Shown in pieces: positions 7,730-11,541 of a stretch of DNA of 11,541 bases. The DNA is from Marine group II euryarchaeote REDSEA-S43_B8 (GTDB lineage: Archaea > Thermoplasmatota > Poseidoniia > Poseidoniales > Thalassarchaeaceae). Where the stretch lies: contig LUSA01000086.1 in NCBI GenBank assembly GCA_001629235.1, positions 1 to 11,541 of the forward strand, given 5' to 3'. The stretch's first letter is position 1. The number at the start of each line of letters is the position of its first letter. A model generated the notes under the pieces. That model was given only the letters and a program-made list of their open reading frames with translations, made no database searches and was not told the DNA's origin. Made by a program: the position numbers and the translations under genes.

Positions 7730-8140
7730 CTAGAACAAAGGCTCCTCATAGTCGTCGTCCACCCCTGACCTCTCTCTCCAAAGACCTGCAGGCATACCGT
7801 CATAGATATCGGCATAGGGATCTTCCTCTCCCTTGTCTTCATTCTGAACAGCCAAGTTGGCAAAGTTCTCAGCGTTTGCTTTGAACTTCCAGTAGTGGAT
7901 CCTCCACTCCCTTCCATCCCAGAGGGTGGTCTCCTCGGACTCTGTAGTTAGCAGATCATAGTCCTGCAACTGGTAGAACATGTTCCTGTCTGTTGGCTCG
8001 AGTGCATTATCGATTATTCTGTTTGAGAAGCCGAAGAAGCCCAATGCATGTTCTGCTATTGACTCTGCCACATGAGTCTCCATAGTGGTATCCACCTTGC
8101 TCTTAATGGCCTGAGTAAGCTGTGCTAGCGTTAGTCCCAT
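7730..8140 (-). CDS. Conserved-looking small protein, possibly winged-helix
   Basis: This is a 136-residue soluble protein with no signal peptide or membrane helix. I do not recognise it with certainty. Residues 1-40 are predicted helices (LAQLTQAIKSKVDTTMETHV and on). Residues 50-85 read like a recognition helix followed by a beta wing: RNMFYQLQDYDLLTTESEE, then TLWDGREWRIHYWKFK. That is a layout common in archaeal winged-helix DNA-binding proteins. The C-terminal 40 residues are acidic and probably disordered. The frame stays open upstream to 8248, but that start would run across the divergent ureohydrolase promoter and coding region. ATG 8140 has GGTGGG a few bases before it and begins with a natural helix. 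The surface-protein gene follows 57 bases downstream on the same strand and may be cotranscribed. The gene is likely real; its function is open. Confidence 0.7.
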   Translation of the reverse strand: MGLTLAQLTQAIKSKVDTTMETHVAESIAEHALGFFGFSNRIIDNALEPTDRNMFYQLQDYDLLTTESEETTLWDGREWRIHYWKFKANAENFANLAVQNEDKGEEDPYADIYDGMPAGLWRERSGVDDDYEEPLF

Positions 8141-8197
8141 CTTCCCACCGACTCTCGATGGAAGCCGAGGTTTTCTATCGTTCAACCCGCCCGAAGT

Positions 8198-8206
8198 GGT
8201 TAATCT
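8198..8206 (+). promoter_or_regulatory. TATA-type promoter box for the ureohydrolase gene
   Basis: GGTTAATCT begins 30 bases before ATG 8228, with no ribosome binding site between, so the mRNA is probably leaderless. It matches the box before the arsC-like gene (GGTTAATTAG, 31 bases before its start). The 8141-8227 gap is a divergent promoter region shared with the 136-residue protein gene. Confidence 0.5.
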
Positions 8207-8227
8207 GTGCTCTCTTCTCGAGTACCC

Positions 8228-9163
8228 ATGGATGAGCCCGGCAGTCATACTTTCCTCGCACTTGAGGAGTCGGAAAGTGGCCCTTGGGATATCGTAATAC
8301 TACAGATTCCGCTTGAGATGACTTGCAGTTACGGAGAAGGAACTCGTCGTGGCCCTAAGGCATGCATCGAAGCAAGTGCTCAGGTAGAGTTGCATGACTC
8401 AATTCTCCCAGAAGATCTACCAAGTGGGACAAGAATTCACACTGCGGCACCATGGTCCTCTGAGGCGCCAAGCCTCAGGGAACAATTGGACTCCATCGGA
8501 GAACATGTTAGACCATGGTTTACTGGGCAGGAGTTCCCTCTGGTTCTTGGGGGCGAACATGGGATACTGCTTCCGATTCTAGAGAATTTAGACCAACACC
8601 CCTCAGTTAGGGACATTTCAGAGCTGACAATAGTTCAGATCGACGCGCATGCTGATCTGAGAGAGGAGTTGAACGGAGAGAGGTTTTCCCACGGGACAGT
8701 AATTCGTCGGGCTCTGGAGTTGGGAGTGGGCAGAGTGATACAGATTGGGGTTAGGGTATTCTGTCATGAAGAAGAAGAGATGATACAGAACGAAGATAGA
8801 GTTGAGACTTGGTTCGCAAGAGATCTACTATCCATCGTTGATGGGAAGCTAGAATGGGAGAGGTTAGTGGACAGGGTTTCAAGTATCTCTGGCCCAGTTT
8901 GGCTAACCTTCGACGTTGATGGTCTTGATGGTTCACTAGTTCCAGCAACTGGGACACCAGTTCCGGGAGGGTTGAGTCACTGGGGTTCAGTAGAATTGAT
9001 TGAGAATCTATTCGCATCTGGGAATTGCGAAGTTGTTGGTGCGGACGTAAACGAAATCGTTCCAGGGACTGAGGGTTCATTGACTGAGTTCAGTGCAGCA
9101 CTTATCGCTACGAAGATAGTGGCGTGCCACATAGCCAATTCTGGGAGCAAAATAGGAGAATAA
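8228..9163 (+). CDS. speB: Agmatinase/arginase-family ureohydrolase
   Basis: The family hydrolyses a guanidino group to urea: agmatine to putrescine (agmatinase), arginine to ornithine, or related substrates. It uses two Mn ions in the cytosol. All metal ligands are present: H111 (GGEHG), D139, H141 and D143 (DAHAD), D229 and D231 (FDVDGLD); E276 (DVNEIVPG) fits the conserved Glu. SYGEGTRRGPKACIEAS (34-50) is agmatinase-like. Length (311) is normal. The usual DP after the last metal motif is DG here, and PGTGTP is PATGTP, a mild deviation. A GTG at 8207 is also in frame, but ATG 8228 is preferred because the promoter box lies 30 bases upstream and the extra seven residues have no family counterpart. 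No arginine decarboxylase lies in the window. The family is certain; agmatine as substrate is likely but unproven. Confidence 0.9.
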   Translation: MDEPGSHTFLALEESESGPWDIVILQIPLEMTCSYGEGTRRGPKACIEASAQVELHDSILPEDLPSGTRIHTAAPWSSEAPSLREQLDSIGEHVRPWFTGQEFPLVLGGEHGILLPILENLDQHPSVRDISELTIVQIDAHADLREELNGERFSHGTVIRRALELGVGRVIQIGVRVFCHEEEEMIQNEDRVETWFARDLLSIVDGKLEWERLVDRVSSISGPVWLTFDVDGLDGSLVPATGTPVPGGLSHWGSVELIENLFASGNCEVVGADVNEIVPGTEGSLTEFSAALIATKIVACHIANSGSKIGE

Positions 9164-9168
9164 TTGTA
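9161..9168 (+). promoter_or_regulatory. Possible promoter box for the M14 carboxypeptidase gene
   Basis: TAATTGTA begins 31 bases before ATG 9192, overlapping the last base of the ureohydrolase stop codon. The position fits leaderless transcription. The sequence is less like the GGTTA boxes elsewhere in the window. Confidence 0.4.
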
Positions 9169-9182
9169 CGTTATGGCCCCTA

Positions 9183-9202
9183 CAGCGGCGTATGCGCCGC
9201 TG
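9183..9202 (+). other. Perfect 8-bp hairpin with the start codon in its loop
   Basis: CAGCGGCG, loop TATG, CGCCGCTG: eight perfect, mostly G-C pairs. The ATG of the carboxypeptidase gene (9192-9194) sits in the four-base loop. The structure exists in RNA only if transcription begins upstream of 9183, for example on read-through from the ureohydrolase gene. Confidence 0.55.
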
Positions 9203-10607
9203 GATAGCAACAATTCTGGTTGCTTCATTTGCACTTGCATCTGTTTCACCTGCAGTATCGGCCCAGATTAGCCAACCGGATATTATCCAGGAACACTGGT
9301 ACCACTCATATGCAACACTTACTCTCGATCTAAATGCCTGGGCAGATGAACATCCAGATATCGTGAACCTACTGGTTGTAGGCGAAACAGAACTTGGAAG
9401 AAATCTCTGGATGTTACAAATTTCAGACTGGAGTCTGGAGACCAAGCCAGATGGAACTGCCAAAGAAGTGGTGTATATCGACGGCGGCCATCATGGTAAC
9501 GAGCATTTGGGGACGGAGTTGGCATTCATCACTGCAGAGTATTACATCGAGGGGTGGTCTGACGGTGAGCAGGATGTGATAGATGTTCTTTCAAATACCG
9601 AGTTGCACATCCTAATCATGCTGAATGCGGATGGAAATGACTTCGATACCAGATGGAACGTGAACCAGGTAGACCTGAATAGAAACTACGATCATTACTG
9701 GAACACATGCCCCACCACTCAGCCAGGAAGTTCTGCATTCAGTGAATCAGAGACTCTTGCAAATTCAATTTACATGAATGATGTAGTTCCTGATGCAGAT
9801 TTGTACGTCACAATGCATACCGGAGTTTGGATTATGCTGTATCCATGGGGAAAATGGCCAGAGCAACCTCCTGACTGGGAAATGTATCACCATATTAGAG
9901 ACGAAGTGAACTCGAACATTTCGGACATTCCTATTCGAAACGCGAACCAAGGCCTATACCCAAATTGCGGCACTAGCCGGGACTACGGCTATGGCGTCAT
10001 GGGCTACCCGACTTTCACGTTCGAGACTGATGACGAACAGTTCCTACTTGGGACGGTTGAGTCGGTATCTGATAGGCTGGCTGAGGAGCTAGATGTGATG
10101 TTGTATCTGATTGAGAATGTCTGGTACTGGAGAGCTCGTCTCTTCATTGATGCAATGGTGATAGAAGAGGGGGGCGAGATCCGGCTGGAGGTGTCCAACC
10201 TCGGGAGATCGAGTACCGCTAACGCCACTTTGACGTATGTTACAGAGGAGAGAACATGGTTCCCAGTCGGAGATGATCCAGGAAAATCGCCCTGTGAGAT
10301 TGAGAGTTTTGGGTTCAACTACTCTTCTCCTGGGTGTGGATTCGGAGTGAACGCTACCAACAGCACGGAGTCGATTCTTAACTTCGGAGATGCACCTATT
10401 TCTAATGGCCAAGGAACTTTCCACCTATTCTACCAGAAGAGAGTGATAGATGCGTCGGGATGGGTTTCGGAACCTGTCAACGATTCAATTATCGAGAATA
10501 GTCACAGTAGAAACGCGGCCCTTCCATCGCCATCGGTATTTCTTAGCATAGCCTGCATTTTCCTGGCTGCATTGGGCAAGAGAGAGGTCAGAGTTGAAAA
10601 GCTGTAG
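9192..10607 (+). CDS. Secreted M14-family zinc carboxypeptidase with C-terminal anchor
   Basis: M14 metallocarboxypeptidases remove C-terminal residues from peptides. A signal peptide (1-24, ending AVSA) exports this one. The zinc site is H101-x2-E104 (GGHHGNEH) with H209 (VTMHTG). NADG (145-148) and N163-R164 (DLNRNY) match substrate-binding positions, and E278 (FTFETDD) is the catalytic Glu. Residues 315-435 look like a beta-sandwich appendage carrying five of the six sequons (N344, 376, 387, 390, 430). The end has a Pro/Ser stretch, a hydrophobic segment (448-461) and a basic tail (GKREVRVEK), the layout of a membrane anchor or archaeosortase-type sorting signal, though no exact PGF motif is present. 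Alternative family members cleave gamma-D-Glu linkages, but the intact Asn-Arg pair and the surroundings favour peptide digestion at the cell surface. Specificity cannot be read from the sequence. Confidence 0.93.
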   Translation: MRRWIATILVASFALASVSPAVSAQISQPDIIQEHWYHSYATLTLDLNAWADEHPDIVNLLVVGETELGRNLWMLQISDWSLETKPDGTAKEVVYIDGGHHGNEHLGTELAFITAEYYIEGWSDGEQDVIDVLSNTELHILIMLNADGNDFDTRWNVNQVDLNRNYDHYWNTCPTTQPGSSAFSESETLANSIYMNDVVPDADLYVTMHTGVWIMLYPWGKWPEQPPDWEMYHHIRDEVNSNISDIPIRNANQGLYPNCGTSRDYGYGVMGYPTFTFETDDEQFLLGTVESVSDRLAEELDVMLYLIENVWYWRARLFIDAMVIEEGGEIRLEVSNLGRSSTANATLTYVTEERTWFPVGDDPGKSPCEIESFGFNYSSPGCGFGVNATNSTESILNFGDAPISNGQGTFHLFYQKRVIDASGWVSEPVNDSIIENSHSRNAALPSPSVFLSIACIFLAALGKREVRVEKL

Positions 10608-10640
10608 TCTTATTTTGACTCTAAAATTGTACTTTTTACA
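10608..10640 (+). terminator. Archaeal oligo-T terminator after the carboxypeptidase gene
   Basis: Directly after the TAG stop come two T-rich tracts, TCTTATTTT (10608-10616) and ACTTTTTAC (10631-10639), with no strong stem before them. Archaeal RNA polymerase terminates on such T-runs. This supports a separate transcript for pepA. Confidence 0.5.
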
Positions 10641-10658
10641 AGGAATTGTTTGTAAACT

Positions 10659-10668
10659 GGTTACTAAT
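10659..10668 (+). promoter_or_regulatory. TATA-type promoter box for pepA
   Basis: GGTTACTAAT begins 29 bases before ATG 10688. No ribosome binding site intervenes. It is the third copy of the GGTTA-type box in the window at nearly the same distance from a start codon. Confidence 0.5.
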
Positions 10669-10687
10669 CGGCTCTTTGGGGCTAAAT

Positions 10688-11541
10688 ATGAAAATAGCAT
10701 GCAGTGAATTTACAGAATTAGGATCACAAATGGTTCTCCCTCTCTTCGAAGGAGTTGATAGGGCGCCAAACAACTCTCTCAGAGGGCTAAGTAGGAGTCA
10801 ACGTAGTCTAGTGAGGGACGCTCTCGCATCCGGAGACTTCGATGGGAAGAAAGGCAGGAGGATGACGCTTTGGACTCCGGGGTGCAATATCGTCCTAGTC
10901 GGCATGGGAGAGAAGGATTCCCTCGGACATAAGAGAGCCAGGAACACTGGTGCCAGACTGATAGCTTCTATGTCCAAAAAGAAGGGCATCGACGTGACGG
11001 TGAGATTCACTTCAGGTTGGTCAGTGAAGAGAATGATCGACTTTGCCGAGGGAATGCTACTTCGGGACTACGAGTTCCTGGAGCACCAAGAGTCACCGAA
11101 GGACCACATTTCTGAACCTTGGAACGTATCTTTCCAAGCAAGCTCGAGGTATCAAGAGTCATTGGCCCGAGGGCTAAGCAAGGTAGGTTCAGTGGCGGAA
11201 GGAGTCCATCTAGCAAGAGACTTGGGCAATGAGCCTGCAAACGTACTTTACCCAATGGAATACGCAAAGAGAGCGGAGGAATGGGCCAAGGACAAGGCCA
11301 ACGTAGAGGTAGAGGTATACGATTGGAAGAAACTGCAGGAACTCGGCATGGGAGGACTGATCAACGTTGGCAAGGGGAGCGATCGGAAACCCTGCATGGT
11401 CCTATTCACGTTGAATCCGGATGCTGATGAAGGAGTGCAGCGGCCCTGTATTGTAGGGAAGGGAATTACATTCGACACCGGTGGAATTTCGATCAAGCCC
11501 ACTGGAGGGATGTGGGACATGAAGTACGACATGTGTGGAGC
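10688..11541 (+). CDS. pepA: Leucyl aminopeptidase, peptidase family M17 (3' end cut off by the window edge)
   Basis: M17 enzymes are cytosolic hexamers that release N-terminal residues from peptides with two metal ions. The visible 284 codons cover the N-terminal domain (1-165) and the start of the catalytic domain. NEPANVLYP (181-189) matches the conserved N-P-x-N-x-x-x-P stretch. K258 (VGKG), D263 (TFDTGG), K270 (ISIKP) and D281 (MKYDM) fall at exactly the relative spacing of E. coli PepA K270, D275, K282 and D293, so the metal site and catalytic Lys are intact as far as visible. The frame is open at the right edge; the remaining ligands (D-x-E) and catalytic Arg should lie beyond it. ATG 10688 is the first start in the frame region and has a promoter box 29 bases upstream. 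Together with the exported carboxypeptidase just before it, it suggests peptide use as a nutrient. Confidence 0.95.
   Translation, partial: MKIACSEFTELGSQMVLPLFEGVDRAPNNSLRGLSRSQRSLVRDALASGDFDGKKGRRMTLWTPGCNIVLVGMGEKDSLGHKRARNTGARLIASMSKKKGIDVTVRFTSGWSVKRMIDFAEGMLLRDYEFLEHQESPKDHISEPWNVSFQASSRYQESLARGLSKVGSVAEGVHLARDLGNEPANVLYPMEYAKRAEEWAKDKANVEVEVYDWKKLQELGMGGLINVGKGSDRKPCMVLFTLNPDADEGVQRPCIVGKGITFDTGGISIKPTGGMWDMKYDMCG

Noticed and set aside
8207..8227. GTG start for the ureohydrolase
   Set aside because: ATG 8228 has the promoter box at the leaderless distance, and the family homology begins after it.
8141..8248. Longer N-terminus of the 136-residue protein
   Set aside because: It would overlap the divergent ureohydrolase promoter and coding start; the added residues are Arg-rich and look non-coding.
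1..11541. Mobile element, CRISPR array, integrase, toxin-antitoxin or defence cluster
   Set aside because: No direct-repeat array, terminal inverted repeats, transposase or integrase motifs, or defence-type genes were seen on either strand.
8228..11541. A peptide-degrading operon of speB, M14 and pepA
   Set aside because: Each gene has its own AT-rich box at the leaderless distance and a T-rich terminator separates the last two, so independent transcription is more likely.

Overview
The window reads as archaeal chromosome, most likely a marine Thermoplasmatota lineage such as Marine Group II (Poseidoniales). That assignment is inference. It rests on tightly packed single genes on both strands, start codons with no ribosome binding site but an AT-rich box about 30 bases upstream (leaderless style), large sequon-rich secreted proteins with a C-terminal membrane anchor, an archaeal-type tRNA-Gly, and an Mrp ATPase next to NAD and surface-protein genes. 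No mobile element, CRISPR array, integrase or defence locus is visible.

Left part (1-3993). The C-terminal 280 codons of quinolinate synthase (nadA) run in from the left edge. They converge, with a 17-base overlap, on a 697-residue membrane protein that joins a PAP2-type lipid phosphatase/transferase core to a predicted extracellular beta-propeller. Upstream of that gene, on the same strand, lies an Mrp/NBP35-family P-loop ATPase. It has lost the family's CxxC motif and carries an Ig-like segment in its place.

Middle (3994-8140). A divergent intergenic region serves mrp and a thioredoxin-type arsC-like phosphatase/reductase gene. tRNA-Gly(GCC) follows directly. It ends 2 bases from the stop of a convergent 1030-residue surface protein with an unrecognised beta-rich N-terminal region, three Ig-like domains and a membrane anchor. 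Upstream of that gene is a 136-residue protein, possibly winged-helix.

Right part (8141-11541). A rightward run holds an agmatinase/arginase-family ureohydrolase, a secreted M14 zinc carboxypeptidase and the N-terminal 284 codons of an M17 leucyl aminopeptidase (pepA). The exported carboxypeptidase, the cytosolic aminopeptidase and the ureohydrolase fit a protein- and amino-acid-degrading heterotroph. Each of the three genes has its own AT-rich box, so they look like separate transcripts, not one operon.

Most of the window is ordinary housekeeping and accessory archaeal sequence. The best leads are the cysteine-poor Mrp with its insertion, the PAP2-propeller fusion, and an 8-bp hairpin holding the start codon of the carboxypeptidase gene in its loop. 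I found no multi-gene system that I would call new.
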